In this document: positions 32,871-42,410 of the stretch, in pieces
Position numbering within the stretch: the stretch's first letter is position 1
Layout: each line of letters starts with the position of its first letter
Assembly: GCA_010672965.1 (NCBI GenBank)
Contig: JAAHFN010000007.1
Coordinates: forward strand, 1-64,000
Reading direction: 5' to 3'
Origin: Oscillatoria sp. SIO1A7
GTDB lineage: Bacteria; Cyanobacteriota; Cyanobacteriia; Cyanobacteriales; Laspinemataceae
Length of the DNA stretch: 64,000 bases
Translations under genes and position numbers: made by a program
The notes under the pieces: generated by a model
What the model was told of the DNA's origin: nothing
What the model saw: the letters and a program-made list of their open reading frames with translations, nothing else
Database searches by the model: none

Positions 32871-35102
32871 ATGACCGCAAATATGACGGAAAAAATAGAA
32901 ACGCCAAGCAAGAGGCCAGCATTTTGCGAGGGAATACAGTTTTTTGGCTCGGCTCCGAGCGGTTTCGAGACTTATGGTGGGGAAGCAGCGATCGCTCCTG
33001 GAAAAAGCGCGATCGCATCCCCCACAGACCCCGCCGCCGCCTACCAAACCCTTCTGGCAGCAGATGCCCTGCGCTATTTAGTCCTGCAAATCACTGCCAG
33101 CAAAGCTTCGGGACACCCGGGCGGATTTGCTAGCATTGCCGAAGGAATCGCGGCCTTGGTCATGCTGGGCTACAAAAATATCATCACCGAAGTCGGCCAC
33201 CATGCCCCGGGGTTTTATAGCAACGTCTTTCTAGATCGCTCCCTAGAAGACATGGGTATATATAACGTGCAGCAGATGCGCGATCGCTACCGCGAGCTGC
33301 ACGGACTTCTCGGCCACCTCTCCGGTCAAATCCCCGGCCTGCTCAACCCCGCTGGCCCCCTCGGACAAGGGCAGCATTTCGCAATGGCAGGGGCAAAACT
33401 GCACCCCGGCGTTCTCTTTCCGGTTACTATTGGCGATGGCGGTCTGGGGGAACCATATATCACCAGCAGCATCGCTCACTTCAATACCGCTTATCCCCAA
33501 GTCACCAATTTTCTACCGATTCTGGTTTGGAACGGCTACAGCCAGGAACATCACAGCATGGTCTCGACCAAGAGCAACGAAGAAATGATTGCTTATTGGC
33601 AGGGCAATGGTTTCGCTGAAGTGGTGCTGATAAATGCCAAAGACTATGACGACAGAAACCAACCCGGGGATTTTGTCGATAGCACGGAATTTTCTCTAGA
33701 AAAACGTCTCGAATTTGCTAAAGCCGTTTTGGAGGGATTCGATAAAGCAGCAAAATCGGCTCTTTCCGGCCGGCTAACGGTGGCGATCGTCAAACAGCTC
33801 AAAGGAGCCGGGGTTCACAAGCGCGGAGCCCAATCCCACAATCTCTATCCGGGAGATACTGTCGAGAAACCCTATATTCTCAATGCCCTCAAAGCCCGCG
33901 CCCTTTCCCCAGAAGCCTGGGAGTTGGTGCGAACTAATTACGAACGGGCTGGTGGCGGGCCTGCATCAAAAACCGTCGTTACGGAATTCGAGCTAGCCCT
34001 GCCGGAGTTGGGAGAATTGCCCCTAGAAGAATATGCCGTGGGTGGCGAGAAGAAAGTGGCTACTACTGCAATGGGAGCTGCGATCGCCTATGTCGGACAA
34101 AAAGACCCCAATTTTATTCTCTCCAATGCCGACGGTAACGCCGCTTCCGGTATTAATAATGTCAATATCGCCCTCAAAATTGTCCACCCCACCACCGACG
34201 ACACCTACTACCAAGCTCCGACAGGTCAAGTTTACGAACCCTTAAGCGAAGACGCCTGTGCTGGATTAGCCGCAGGTTTGGCATTATTCGGCGCTCGCAC
34301 GGTTTGGTGTTCCTACGAATCTTTTGCCATCAACGGCCTGCCAATCTGGCAAACCGTCACCCAAGCAATGGCAGAATTGCGCCGTCCCACTCCCTCTACT
34401 ATTACCCTATTTACTGCCGGAGCATTGGAGCAAGGGCGCAACGGTTGGACTCACCAGCGTCCGGAAATAGAAAATTACTTTGCTGCCCTGATGCGCAATG
34501 GCAATATTTTTCCTCTGTTCCCCCCCGATGCCAACAGCATCCAAGTCTGCTACGATTGGGCGCTGAAAACTAAGAATAAAGGAATTCCGATTACTGCCAG
34601 CAAGTCGCCCCTGCCCATTCGCACCACTTTCGAGCAAACGCGCCAAGCTTTACAAGATGGTGCGGTGCTGCTGCAAGAAATTAAGAGCGATAAGAGCGAT
34701 AAAACTATTGTGCTTGCGGTTATTGGGGATATGACTCTGATTCCCGCATTTGAAGCAGCGGAACTGTTGCAAGAACGAGGGATTGGCTCGAAAATTGTTT
34801 CTATTGTTAGCCCCCGTCGCTTGTATCGTCCTAGCGATGTTGCCTGGGATACTGTAGCTCAGGCCGATGGCGGTTTCTTAGACGATGCTGGGTTTGAAAC
34901 ACTATTTGCCGGCGATGCTTTGATTGGTATTACTGGCGGAGCTTCCGGTATGCTGGAACCGATTATGCTGCGCAGTACCATTAAGCGAGATGTTTTTGCC
35001 TGGAAGCGGGGCGAAACTGCTTCGAGTGCGGCTCAAGTTATGGAGATTAATGGCTTGACTGCTTCGGCATTAGTAAAGCGAGCTACTGACTTGCTTGGCT
35101 AA
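32871..35102 (+). CDS. phosphoketolase/transketolase-like TPP enzyme
   Basis: A 743-residue thiamine-diphosphate enzyme. VLQITASKASGHPGGFASIA and EVGHHAPGFYSN give the N-terminal TPP region, TIGDGGLGEPYITSS the diphosphate/Mg loop, GYSQEHHSMVSTKSNEE the substrate region, and FILSNADGNAASGINNVNIA with the DACAGLAAGLALFGARTVW stretch the second half. The family splits xylulose-5-P or fructose-6-P into acetyl-P and a sugar phosphate. This form is shorter and more divergent than the about 800-residue bacterial enzyme and resembles the second phosphoketolase-like gene of model cyanobacteria (sll0529 in Synechocystis, from memory); activity is less certain. A strong hairpin (35123-35161) follows the stop. 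Confidence 0.75.
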   Translation: MTANMTEKIETPSKRPAFCEGIQFFGSAPSGFETYGGEAAIAPGKSAIASPTDPAAAYQTLLAADALRYLVLQITASKASGHPGGFASIAEGIAALVMLGYKNIITEVGHHAPGFYSNVFLDRSLEDMGIYNVQQMRDRYRELHGLLGHLSGQIPGLLNPAGPLGQGQHFAMAGAKLHPGVLFPVTIGDGGLGEPYITSSIAHFNTAYPQVTNFLPILVWNGYSQEHHSMVSTKSNEEMIAYWQGNGFAEVVLINAKDYDDRNQPGDFVDSTEFSLEKRLEFAKAVLEGFDKAAKSALSGRLTVAIVKQLKGAGVHKRGAQSHNLYPGDTVEKPYILNALKARALSPEAWELVRTNYERAGGGPASKTVVTEFELALPELGELPLEEYAVGGEKKVATTAMGAAIAYVGQKDPNFILSNADGNAASGINNVNIALKIVHPTTDDTYYQAPTGQVYEPLSEDACAGLAAGLALFGARTVWCSYESFAINGLPIWQTVTQAMAELRRPTPSTITLFTAGALEQGRNGWTHQRPEIENYFAALMRNGNIFPLFPPDANSIQVCYDWALKTKNKGIPITASKSPLPIRTTFEQTRQALQDGAVLLQEIKSDKSDKTIVLAVIGDMTLIPAFEAAELLQERGIGSKIVSIVSPRRLYRPSDVAWDTVAQADGGFLDDAGFETLFAGDALIGITGGASGMLEPIMLRSTIKRDVFAWKRGETASSAAQVMEINGLTASALVKRATDLLG

Positions 35103-35122
35103 GCTGGACTTTGGCACGATAT

Positions 35123-35161
35123 AATACCCCTACCCGGGGCTTGCGCTTGGGTAGGGGTATT
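35123..35161 (+). terminator. hairpin after the phosphoketolase-like gene
   Basis: AATACCCCTACCC and its perfect complement GGGTAGGGGTATT enclose 13 bases, starting 21 bases after the stop codon. There is no T-tract, so termination strength is uncertain. Confidence 0.6.
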
Positions 35162-35236
35162 GCCAGATTAAGTTATAAACAAGTATAATAGAGTTGGCGA
35201 GCAGAAAATAAAGGCGATCGCAGGGAAATTAGCAAT

Positions 35237-35455
35237 ATGAAATTTCAAGTTATTTTCACATTCGATCCGGAATATCAAGGGTACGTCGCTGAAGTTCCCG
35301 AACTTCCCGGCTGTGTCAGCCAAGGAAAAACAATAGATCTAGCGATTGAAAATATCAAGGACGCCATTGAAGGCTATCTTTATGTCCAAGAAAAGCATGG
35401 TAAGCCTTATGTTGCCAAAGAATATCAATCATTTGTCGGGGAAGTAGTGGTATAA
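35237..35455 (+). CDS. hicB: HicB-like antitoxin
   Basis: A 72-residue HicB-fold protein (FQVIFTFDPEYQGYVAEVPE, LPGCVSQGKTIDLAIENIKD, AIEGYLYVQEKHGKP). It inhibits HicA. Order antitoxin then toxin, with TAA immediately followed by the toxin ATG. This second HicBA pair is only distantly like that at 5815-6254, so it is not a local duplicate. Confidence 0.88.
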   Translation: MKFQVIFTFDPEYQGYVAEVPELPGCVSQGKTIDLAIENIKDAIEGYLYVQEKHGKPYVAKEYQSFVGEVVV

Positions 35456-35674
35456 ATGGGACGTTTAGCAAATATTTCCGGTAGCGAAGCGGTCAAAATT
35501 TTTTTAAAATTTGGCTATTTAGAAGCTCGCCAAACCGGCAGCCATATAATTCTATCGCACGAATCAAAATCAATCTTATCGGTTCCCAATCATCAGGAAT
35601 TAGCCCCAGGCTTACTTAGAAGCTTGATTCGACAAGCAGAAATTACAGTGGATGAGTTCCTTGAGAGTCGATAA
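35456..35674 (+). CDS. hicA: HicA-family mRNA interferase toxin
   Basis: A 72-residue protein with KIFLKFGYLEARQTGSHIIL containing the catalytic His in Gly-Ser-His, then ILSVPNHQELAPGLLRSLIR and EITVDEFLE. The family cleaves mRNA. Start codon directly abuts the antitoxin stop, so expression is coupled. Normal length, motifs intact. Confidence 0.88.
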   Translation: MGRLANISGSEAVKIFLKFGYLEARQTGSHIILSHESKSILSVPNHQELAPGLLRSLIRQAEITVDEFLESR

Positions 35675-35818
35675 TAATAAAACAATTAATTTTTTTGGGC
35701 AATGTCTAAATTAGATTACTTGTTTTAAGTGCAGCGGTGCTACGACGCATTACTGGCAGCACTTGCGAATCGCTAAAATGTACCCGACTATAAGGACTAA
35801 AATAGGAGAGCTAAACCA

Positions 35819-36415
35819 ATGACAGCGGAATTGCTAGAAAAAGTCACTTCAACGCCAGAAGAACAGCGGTTTGTTTTACCGGTATTGCATAGCTGGCAGC
35901 AATTCGAGGCTATAGAAGCCGCGATCGCCGAACTGCCTGGAGTGAGAATTACTTATTTTGACGGATGGGTGGAACTTATGACCATTGGCGAAAACCATGA
36001 AATGATTAAAAGCCTAATTGCTCTCTTGCTGGGACTGTATTTTTTGGAAAAGCAGATTGAGTTTATTCCGGTAGGCAGCGCCACTCGGCGAGAGGAAGCT
36101 AAGGAGGTTTCATTCGAGCCGGACGAGTCCTATTATATAGGCAACAAAAAAGAACATCCCGATTTAGCTGTCGAAGTCGTTATTACCAGCGGCGGCAAAG
36201 GCAAGCTAGAAAAATACAAGCGCTTTAGCATCGCGGAGGTGTGGTTTTGGGAAGAGAATCGGATTTTTGTTTACCGTTTGCGAGGAGGAGAATACGAACT
36301 AAGCGATCGCAGCGAACTTCTGCCAGATTTAGATTTAGCATTGCTAACTCGCTGCGTGCTAATGCCTTCCAAGCTAGAAGCAATGACCGAGTTTCTCCGG
36401 GAGCTTCGGCAGTAA
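35819..36415 (+). CDS. Uma2 family (DUF820) endonuclease-like protein
   Basis: A 198-residue protein of the Uma2/DUF820 family, a PD-(D/E)XK-like fold greatly expanded in cyanobacteria. ITYFDGWVELMTIGENHEMI, PDESYYIGNKKEHPDLAVEV and VITSGGKGKLEKYKRFSIAEVW in two parts hold the predicted Glu, Asp-Leu-Ala-Val-Glu-Val and Lys active-site positions. A putative nuclease whose biological role is not established; many copies per genome argue for selfish or defence-related functions. An AGGAGAG Shine-Dalgarno precedes the ATG. Confidence 0.85.
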   Translation: MTAELLEKVTSTPEEQRFVLPVLHSWQQFEAIEAAIAELPGVRITYFDGWVELMTIGENHEMIKSLIALLLGLYFLEKQIEFIPVGSATRREEAKEVSFEPDESYYIGNKKEHPDLAVEVVITSGGKGKLEKYKRFSIAEVWFWEENRIFVYRLRGGEYELSDRSELLPDLDLALLTRCVLMPSKLEAMTEFLRELRQ

Positions 36416-36531
36416 TATACCTTATTAACCCTTATTCGTAACGGCGACTGGCGGCGACGGGCGGCTCATATAATATAAGAGCCATCTCCTCTGAAGTCGG
36501 TATCCGTTTTGCTGGTATTGCTCCTTTGTTG

Positions 36532-37257
36532 TCATACATTTCCTGTTAAATATTTTACGATTGTACAAAGACTAATATACCAATAATCTTCAGGCTCTGT
36601 ATCCAAAGAAGGGGGATATTTTGCGGATATCCATAAATATTGCGGCGAAATTCTGCAATCCAGTTCCAAGCTGCCTAAGACTCGCTCTATTTTTCGCGCC
36701 GACCAACCCGTTATTCTTAATTCCTCTCGCAACCTCTCCCGGCCGTATTGCTCGAACCATTGCTCTATTTGGCTGCCATTTAAAACTTGCAGTTGTTCTC
36801 TGAGATAAGCAACCATTTCCTCTTTTAACAGCGACCCTCCTAGCTCCAAAAGGGGTTTATACCATTGACCGGGGGGCGCTGACAGCCGAAAATCCCGCAC
36901 GTCCATATATAGAACTCGGTTTTGGATTCCGGCGGATAATTCTAAGTCAAAGTCAGCATCCAGGGATATCCAGGGGGTAAAATGCTCGCGATCGCCAATT
37001 TGAATCGCAGTTCTTAGCTGACTCGTTACGTTGCTGCGAACTGCCATCCCTCCTTCTATAAAACTCAAGACTATCTGCTTGACTTCCAGCCTTTGTAAAT
37101 CAGTTTCTTGGACGATGCCTCGGTATATTTCCAAATCTCTATTCAGTTGCGGCACTATTTCGCTAGCTGGTATGCCTATTTCAAAACAGCCTTTTTCTCG
37201 CTCGAAAAAAATCGGCATATCAACGCCATCTAGGGAGCGATCGCTTGGATTGTTCAT
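36532..37257 (-). CDS. hypothetical protein, unrecognised
   Basis: A 241-residue protein with no domain I can name. Visible features: an N-terminal segment rich in Ile/Val (FEIGIPASEIVPQLNRDLEI), a beta-rich middle (FDLELSAGIQNRVLYMDVRD) and a helical C-terminal part (REQLQVLNGSQIEQWFEQYG, REELRITGWSARKIERVLGS). No signal peptide or transmembrane helix. Codon use and composition are like neighbours, so it is probably a real gene. It begins at ATG 37257, preceded by TAGGATAAGAAA as a possible ribosome site, and lies alone between Uma2 and the hybrid histidine kinase. Confidence 0.6.
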   Translation of the reverse strand: MNNPSDRSLDGVDMPIFFEREKGCFEIGIPASEIVPQLNRDLEIYRGIVQETDLQRLEVKQIVLSFIEGGMAVRSNVTSQLRTAIQIGDREHFTPWISLDADFDLELSAGIQNRVLYMDVRDFRLSAPPGQWYKPLLELGGSLLKEEMVAYLREQLQVLNGSQIEQWFEQYGRERLREELRITGWSARKIERVLGSLELDCRISPQYLWISAKYPPSLDTEPEDYWYISLCTIVKYLTGNV

Positions 37258-37526
37258 TTTCTTATCCTATATTTTTTTAGCGGTCAGCGGTCAGCTCTCA
37301 GCAGTCAGCTCCAAGCAGTCAGCAGTCATGCTAAAAGCATAAGAGCTACGCCTGCGCGGAGCTTCTGAGCCTTTTTTGCCCAATGCCCAATGGGCACGCC
37401 CAATGGGCAGGTGTGGCGCCCAATTCCCAATTCCCAATGCCCAATGCCCAATGCCCAATTCCCAATGCCCCATGCCCCATGCCCCATGCCCAATGCCCCA
37501 ATTCCCAATTCCCTATTCCCAATTCT

Positions 37527-38693
37527 CTATTCCTTATTTTCTGACAAAGTAAAGTAAAAAGTAGTACCTATACCAAATTGAGATTCTACCCATATCCTTC
37601 CCCCGTGGCGTTCGACAATTTTTTTGCAGATTGCCATGCCAATCCCACTACCGGGATACTCATCGGATTGATGTAGGCGTTGAAAAACCTCAAAGATGCG
37701 ATCGCGGTTTTGCGGTTTTATGCCAATGCCATTGTCGCGGACGCCGATGAGCCATTCCTCCGTTTCTGTTAAGGCTTCGGCAGTTATCTGTATTTTAGGG
37801 CAAACTTCCTTGCGGCGAAATTTGATAGCATTGCTAATCAGGTTTTGAAATACTTGGATAAGTTGTGTTTTATTCCCCATAACCGTAGGCAGGCGATCGT
37901 GGCTAATATCGGCACCGCTAGAGCAGATTCTCTCTCGCAAATTAGCCATAGCTTCTTTTAAGACAATTTGGCAATCAATAGGTTGCAGTTCTAGGTTGCC
38001 GGTTCCCACCCTAGAATAAGCGAGCAAATCCTGAATAAGTTGTTTCATCCTCATGCTCGCACCCACTATTTCGTCAATATAGTGAATTGCATCTGCCTCA
38101 AGACTGCTTTCATATTTCCAGCTTAGCAAATCGGCATTGCCAATGATAGCTTGTAGCGGCGACTGCAAGTCATGGGAGGCGGTGTAAGCAAATTGTTCTA
38201 AATCAACATTAGATCTTCTTAGTTCTTCATTCAAATTTTGAAGTTGTCTATTTTGTTCTTGTAGCTTCTCGTTTTGATTCGTTATTTTTTTCTGCTGGCA
38301 AACTATGGTAATTTGATGATCTATTCTAGCTAAAACTTCTTCTACTTGAAATGGCTTAGTAATATAGTCTGCTGCTCCGACCTGAAAGGCTCTGACTTTA
38401 TCCATTACCGCGTCTAGCGCGCTTAAAAAAATAACGGGTATTTCGCGAGTTGTCTCGCTATCTTTTAATTTTTCACAGACTTCATATCCAGAAATGTCTG
38501 GCATCATAATATCTAGCAATATGAGCTGTGGAGGATGAGATAAGGCCACTTTTAAGGCCATTTTACCGTTAATTGCCAGACGAACCTCGTATCCTACATT
38601 GGCGAGCATCAAGGATAAAAGCCTCAGGTTTTCAGGCGTATCGTCAACTACTAATATTTCCGATCTTTTTTTATCGTTTTGATAGCCATTCAT
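37527..38693 (-). CDS. hybrid response regulator/histidine kinase
   Basis: From ATG 38693, 388 residues. An N-terminal receiver domain ([20 protein letters not shown], phospho-acceptor Asp in [11 protein letters not shown], Lys in [11 protein letters not shown]) is joined by a coiled coil ([20 protein letters not shown]) to a HisKA dimerisation helix with the phosphohistidine in [12 protein letters not shown] HATPase domain follows with N box [14 protein letters not shown]1 GVRDNGIGI and a G2-like [12 protein letters not shown]. No sensor or membrane domain, so it is cytoplasmic and probably receives signal by phosphorylation of the receiver. No cognate regulator adjacent. Confidence 0.9.
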   Translation of the reverse strand: MNGYQNDKKRSEILVVDDTPENLRLLSLMLANVGYEVRLAINGKMALKVALSHPPQLILLDIMMPDISGYEVCEKLKDSETTREIPVIFLSALDAVMDKVRAFQVGAADYITKPFQVEEVLARIDHQITIVCQQKKITNQNEKLQEQNRQLQNLNEELRRSNVDLEQFAYTASHDLQSPLQAIIGNADLLSWKYESSLEADAIHYIDEIVGASMRMKQLIQDLLAYSRVGTGNLELQPIDCQIVLKEAMANLRERICSSGADISHDRLPTVMGNKTQLIQVFQNLISNAIKFRRKEVCPKIQITAEALTETEEWLIGVRDNGIGIKPQNRDRIFEVFQRLHQSDEYPGSGIGMAICKKIVERHGGRIWVESQFGIGTTFYFTLSENKE

Positions 38694-39169
38694 GGTTTTA
38701 TATAGTAAGTTAATGCAACGATAGCGCTCGTTAGCAAATTGTCCTTTCATAGTAAAACATCTTACCATAATGCCCAGGAAGCAATAGAGTGAGTTTATAA
38801 AACCTTAAGACTGCTATACCTCTTTTCTAGTCTTGCAGCCCGTGTCTGTATGGCATCTCAAACTCATCCCCGAACTAAAACGATAGCAACTCTAAAGACT
38901 GAAATATTTAAGATTTGCTTTATAGATCGGCTCTTAAAAGTTCCTTAGCCTTCTTAGTTTCATTGCAATACTTCCCTTGGCAGCCAAAAGGCGGCCCAGC
39001 AAAAGGAGCCTCATTCCTCGTCTTACTATATCGCCAAGTGGACCAGGATAGCCTTTATATAATATGAGAACCCCGGTTTTTTAAAAAAACCGGGGTTCTG
39101 GCTCGTTTCTGGCTCGTTTCTGGCTCGTATCCTATTCTCGTACCAGGCATTTGCCTCGTGCCAAAGACT
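38694..39169. other. intergenic, no gene seen
   Basis: AT-rich, with one ACCCCGG hairpin repeat at 39067-39099 followed by three copies of CTGGCTCGTTT in 39099-39126. Nothing else. Confidence 0.6.
39067..39099. repeat. AGAACCCCGG hairpin repeat
   Basis: AGAACCCCGGTTTTTT and complement, same short hairpin family as 785-822; just past the thioredoxin 3' end. Confidence 0.6.
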
Positions 39170-39493
39170 CTACAACAATCGTTCTACTGCACTACTGAAT
39201 TCTTCGTAGGACTTTTTCCCTACAACTGTCTCCATCAATTCACCTCCTTTAAAGAACATGACAGAGGGAATCTTTTTAATCCCAAAGCGGCTGGCAACTG
39301 CACCATTATCATCTAAGTCTAGCTTAAAAACTTTGGCGCGATTTTCATACTCATCGGCCAATTTATCTATTAAAGGTGCTACTAGCTTACAAGGACCGCA
39401 CCATTTTGCCGTGCAGTCCACAACCAACAAGGGCTCACTAGCCAAAAGCGAATCAAACTCTGCTTCATCTTTAATAAAGGTAGCTGCACCCAT
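39170..39493 (-). CDS. thioredoxin
   Basis: A 107-residue thioredoxin. Active-site WCGPCK at residues 31-36, cis-Pro loop KKIPSVMFFKGGE, and the FKLDLDDNGAVASRFGI strand are all present. It reduces protein disulfides and is recharged by thioredoxin reductase. The length is standard. It reads alone; a possible ribosome site GGAGATAG lies about 8 bases before the ATG. Confidence 0.95.
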   Translation of the reverse strand: MGAATFIKDEAEFDSLLASEPLLVVDCTAKWCGPCKLVAPLIDKLADEYENRAKVFKLDLDDNGAVASRFGIKKIPSVMFFKGGELMETVVGKKSYEEFSSAVERLL

Positions 39494-39544
39494 TTTTCTA
39501 TCTCCAAATACGATTATGTTTGACTAATGCCCAATGCCCAAGAA

Positions 39545-39676
39545 GGGTGTAGGGTGTAGGGTGTAGGGAATTAATAATTTCTCCCGTCGTCTTTCCTTCT
39601 CTCAAGTTTTTCCCTTGTCCCAAGTCTTCCCCTTCTTCCCTACACCCTACACCCTACACCCTACACCCTACACCCT
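39545..39676. repeat. inverted arrays of the CCCTACA heptamer
   Basis: GGGTGTAGGGTGTAGGG-type array at 39545-39568 and the complementary CCCTACACCCTACACCC array at 39638-39676, about 70 bases apart. Heptamer tracts of related CCCACAC/CCCTACA sequence recur at 6990-7030, 12688-12745, 48580-48625 and 54824-54858. Confidence 0.75.
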
Positions 39677-39715
39677 AATTTGTAGCCCAATTCCCAATTC
39701 TGTCAAGACAGAATA

Positions 39716-40681
39716 CTAGCTCATTTCCAGCATACGCTGAATAGGTCGCAAGGCCGCTGCCCTTACCTCTTCTGGAAGAACGATTTCTGGGGCTCTGTTT
39801 CTCATGGAGAGATAGAGTTTCTCTAGAGTATTCAGTCTCATATAGGGACATTCATTGCAGGCGCAATTAGTAGTTGGCGGAGCGGGGATGAAGCGTTTGC
39901 CCGCTGCCTCTTTTTCCATTTGGTGCAGAATTCCCGGCTCGGTCGCCACGATAAAAGCGCTACTGAGACTTTCCCTAGCGTATTTCAGAAGTGCGGTGGT
40001 CGAGCCGACATAGCTGGCGTGGCGCAGTACCGGGGGTTCGCATTCGGGATGGGCGATGATTTCCGCTTCTGGGTGCTGGACTTTTAGCTGGACTATCTTT
40101 TTCTCGGAAAAGTTTTCATGGACGATGCAGCTTCCATCCCAAAGCACCATCTCCCGCCCGGTTTGTTCCATAACATAGCGGCCGAGATTGCGATCGGGGG
40201 CAAAAATAATTGGCCGATCGCGCGGAATTTGGCTGACAATTTTAACTGCATTAGAGCTGGTGCAAATAATATCGCTCATAGCCTTGATGGCTGCAGAACA
40301 GTTAATATAGGAAATAACCAGATGGTCCGGCCGAGCCGCTTTAAATTTAGCAAAAGCATCCGGGGGACAAGTGTCTGCCAAGGAGCAACCTGCATCAAGG
40401 TCCGGGAGCAAAACCAGTTTGTTAGGGTTGAGGATTTTAGCCGTTTCTGCCATAAAGTGAACTCCCGCAAAGACGATAGTATCGGCGTCAGTATTGGCGG
40501 CTTGGCGGGAGAGCCCCAGGGAATCGCCGATGTAGTCGGCAATATCTTGGATCTCCGGTTCTTGGTAATAGTGGGCCAGGATAATAGCATTTAGTTCTTG
40601 TTTCAGGGCGACGATCGCCGCCAATAGGTCGTCCGGCAAGGAATTGGTCTTGGTAAAGTCTCTGGTTGCAGTAGTAAACAT
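39716..40681 (-). CDS. nadA: quinolinate synthase NadA
   Basis: A 321-residue protein catalysing condensation of iminoaspartate with dihydroxyacetone phosphate to quinolinate in NAD synthesis. [46 protein letters not shown]-like [34 protein letters not shown] and [11 protein letters not shown] carry the conserved substrate and iron-sulfur residues, including the three cysteine ligands of a [4Fe-4S] cluster. Full length. Single gene with the MITE-like repeat at 40776-40867 upstream. Confidence 0.95.
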   Translation of the reverse strand: MFTTATRDFTKTNSLPDDLLAAIVALKQELNAIILAHYYQEPEIQDIADYIGDSLGLSRQAANTDADTIVFAGVHFMAETAKILNPNKLVLLPDLDAGCSLADTCPPDAFAKFKAARPDHLVISYINCSAAIKAMSDIICTSSNAVKIVSQIPRDRPIIFAPDRNLGRYVMEQTGREMVLWDGSCIVHENFSEKKIVQLKVQHPEAEIIAHPECEPPVLRHASYVGSTTALLKYARESLSSAFIVATEPGILHQMEKEAAGKRFIPAPPTTNCACNECPYMRLNTLEKLYLSMRNRAPEIVLPEEVRAAALRPIQRMLEMS

Positions 40682-40775
40682 CGCTAGTAATTAGATAGAC
40701 TAGAAAGATTATCAAGCTGTAAAAACCAATTATAGTAGATTTTACCAAAAATAGCGGCGCTGCCCCTCCTTCTTC

Positions 40776-40867
40776 AGGACTTACGCTTGCCTGTCCATAT
40801 CTAAATATTTGTAGGGGCAATTCCTTTGAGCGATCGCCCCTACCCGTAGAGTAGGTGCGTAAGTCCT
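40776..40867. repeat. AGGACTTACGC-shell repeat, copy D
   Basis: AGGACTTACGCTTGCCTGTC to GTGCGTAAGTCCT with a GTAGGGGCAATTCC core, sharing its left 25 bases with copy A. Confidence 0.75.
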
Positions 40868-40893
40868 CCGTCTTTTGTCATATCCTGGATAAA

Positions 40894-41874
40894 ATGCAGC
40901 AAGAGTTAAAAGCAAACGATCGGAATAACTCGCAGAAATCTATTTTGGTTGCGGTTATTGGCGACGTTCACGAACAATGGGAAGAAGCCGACGGCGCGGC
41001 AATAAAGGCCCTTGGCGTAGATTTAGCGCTATTTGTCGGGGATTTTGGCAATGAGTCGGTAGCGGTTACCCGAGCGATCGCCGCCTTAGATATCCCCAAA
41101 GCCGTTATCTTGGGCAACCACGATGCCTGGTGGACCGCGACGCCCTGGGGCAAAAAGAAGCGTCCCCCCGAATTGCGCGACGAAGATAGAGTTCGGCAAC
41201 AGTTGGATTTATTAGGAGAAACCCACGTCGGCTATGGCAAACTGGACTTTCCCGATCTCGGCTTAACGGTAGTGGGAGGCCGGCCCTTTAGCTGGGGCGG
41301 GTCTAAGTGGCAATGTGCGGTATTTTATCGAGAGCGTTTTGGCGTCAATGGTTTTGTCGAATCCAGAGAGCGAATTCTGGATTCGGTGAAAAATGCCGCT
41401 TGCGAGACAATCGTTTTTATCGGCCATAACGGGCCCAGGGGCTTGGGAGATAGTCCCGAAGACCCCTGCGGCAAAGACTGGAAGCCGATTGGCGGCGACT
41501 TTGGCGATCCGGATTTGCAAGGGGCGATCGCCGACAGCCGCGAACTGGGCAAAAACATTCCCCTAGTTGCCTTTGGCCACATGCACCATCGCCTGCGCCA
41601 TACTAAGGAGCGCTTGCGCAAGTTCATCGACTGCAGCCCGGAAGGTACGGTCTATCTGAATGCAGCTAGGGTCCCTCGGATATTGGAGAAAGAGAAGGAT
41701 TTTCGGGCGGCAGGTGTTAGTTTTGCTTCTAAAGCGCGCAATTTTTCCTTGGTTTCCTTAGTTTCCGGCGTCGTCTCCCAAGCTTCCCTGGTTTGGCTGG
41801 ACCAAAATTTACAAACGGTCTCAGAAGAAATTCTTTATTGTCGTCCGGCTCCAGCAAAAGCACAATCCGCTTAG
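40894..41874 (+). CDS. TIGR04168-type metallophosphoesterase
   Basis: From ATG 40894, 326 residues; the longer frame starts in repeat sequence. Calcineurin-like metal-binding blocks are clear: VIGDVHEQW, FVGDFGNE, LGNHDAWW, FIGHNGPRG and FGHMHHRLRH, giving the usual two-metal site. The insertions (VGGRPFSWGGSKW) fit the cyanobacteria/plastid TIGR04168 group, whose physiological substrate I do not know. Cytoplasmic, no signal peptide. The tRNA gene follows on the same strand. Confidence 0.85.
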   Translation: MQQELKANDRNNSQKSILVAVIGDVHEQWEEADGAAIKALGVDLALFVGDFGNESVAVTRAIAALDIPKAVILGNHDAWWTATPWGKKKRPPELRDEDRVRQQLDLLGETHVGYGKLDFPDLGLTVVGGRPFSWGGSKWQCAVFYRERFGVNGFVESRERILDSVKNAACETIVFIGHNGPRGLGDSPEDPCGKDWKPIGGDFGDPDLQGAIADSRELGKNIPLVAFGHMHHRLRHTKERLRKFIDCSPEGTVYLNAARVPRILEKEKDFRAAGVSFASKARNFSLVSLVSGVVSQASLVWLDQNLQTVSEEILYCRPAPAKAQSA

Positions 41875-41941
41875 TCGGTGATATAATAGAGTAGTCTGCT
41901 AATTGGACAGATTAAAATTAGGCTTCAAACGGGCCTGTTTT

Positions 41942-42026
41942 GGAGAGGTGGCAGAGTGGTCGATTGCGCTCGACTTGAAATCGAGTGAACCGAAAGGTTC
42001 CGTGGGTTCAAATCCCACCCTCTCCG
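41942..42026 (+). tRNA. tRNA-Ser(UGA)
   Basis: An 85-nt class II tRNA. Acceptor stem GGAGAGG (41942-41948) pairs with CCTCTCC (42019-42025), discriminator G. Anticodon stem CTCGA/TCGAG encloses CTTGAAA with anticodon TGA. A long variable arm (GAACCGAAAGGTTC) and the T arm GGGTTCAAATCCC are present. CCA is not encoded. The RiPP-like locus lies immediately downstream. Confidence 0.95.
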
Positions 42027-42152
42027 TTGTTAAGCTAAGGGTCTAGGTTGTAGAGTGTCTTTCTCTGCACCCTGTATATTTGGTCGAGGTATCGCTACCA
42101 AATGCGATCGCAACGAAGCGATCGCGGACAGGCAGGATGCCCGTCCTACAGG

Positions 42153-42189
42153 GTATTCCACTACTAAAACGTCTTAAGTTGTGGAATAC
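42153..42189. repeat. GTATTCCAC hairpin upstream of the peptide units
   Basis: GTATTCCAC and its exact complement GTGGAATAC separated by 19 bases; follows a GTAGGACGGGC-type core fragment (42127-42150). Confidence 0.5.
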
Positions 42190-42269
42190 TATCCCAAAAC
42201 GCTTAATAATTCTTAACTAAAAAGCTTTCTATCGCAATGGCCGCGCCTGCTAAGATCTCGGTTGTAGAT

Positions 42270-42279
42270 CGCAATTGCG
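42270..42279. promoter_or_regulatory. palindrome CGCAATTGCG before peptide 1
   Basis: A perfect 10-bp palindrome inside the 20-mer TGTAGATCGCAATTGCGCGA (42263-42282), repeated identically at 43039-43058 before peptide 3 and degenerate (GTCGCGATTTTGCGAG) before peptide 2. It sits just upstream of the ribosome site and could be an operator or an RNA element; inference from conservation. Confidence 0.45.
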
Positions 42280-42294
42280 CGAGAAGAACATCAC

Positions 42295-42396
42295 ATGAAA
42301 AAAAATCCAATTAATTTTGAGGAATTGACCGCACGCATTGGCGCTCCAACAGATCGGAAGAATCATAAAGACAATACAAAGAAGCGCGGTAATTAG
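42295..42396 (+). CDS. candidate RiPP precursor peptide 1
   Basis: A 33-residue peptide. Ribosome site GAGAAG at 42281-42286. Leader-like MKKNPINFEELTARIGAP is nearly the same as in peptides 2 and 3, and the polar C-terminus RKNHKDNTKKRGN ends in Asn. A conserved leader, a variable C-terminus and an RRE-E1 enzyme gene downstream argue for a ribosomally made, modified peptide. The whole unit (upstream palindrome, peptide, AGCTAG hairpin) is repeated three times before the enzyme. No family match recalled. The terminal Asn recalls microcin C precursors, but this peptide is much longer than MccA. Confidence 0.7.
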   Translation: MKKNPINFEELTARIGAPTDRKNHKDNTKKRGN

Positions 42397-42410
42397 AAAA
42401 GAACAGAGCT

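Noticed and set aside
41942-42294. tRNA-Ser as integration site of the peptide locus
   Set aside because: I looked for a repeat of the tRNA 3' end (GGGTTCAAATCCCACC) downstream and did not see one, and no integrase is in the window.
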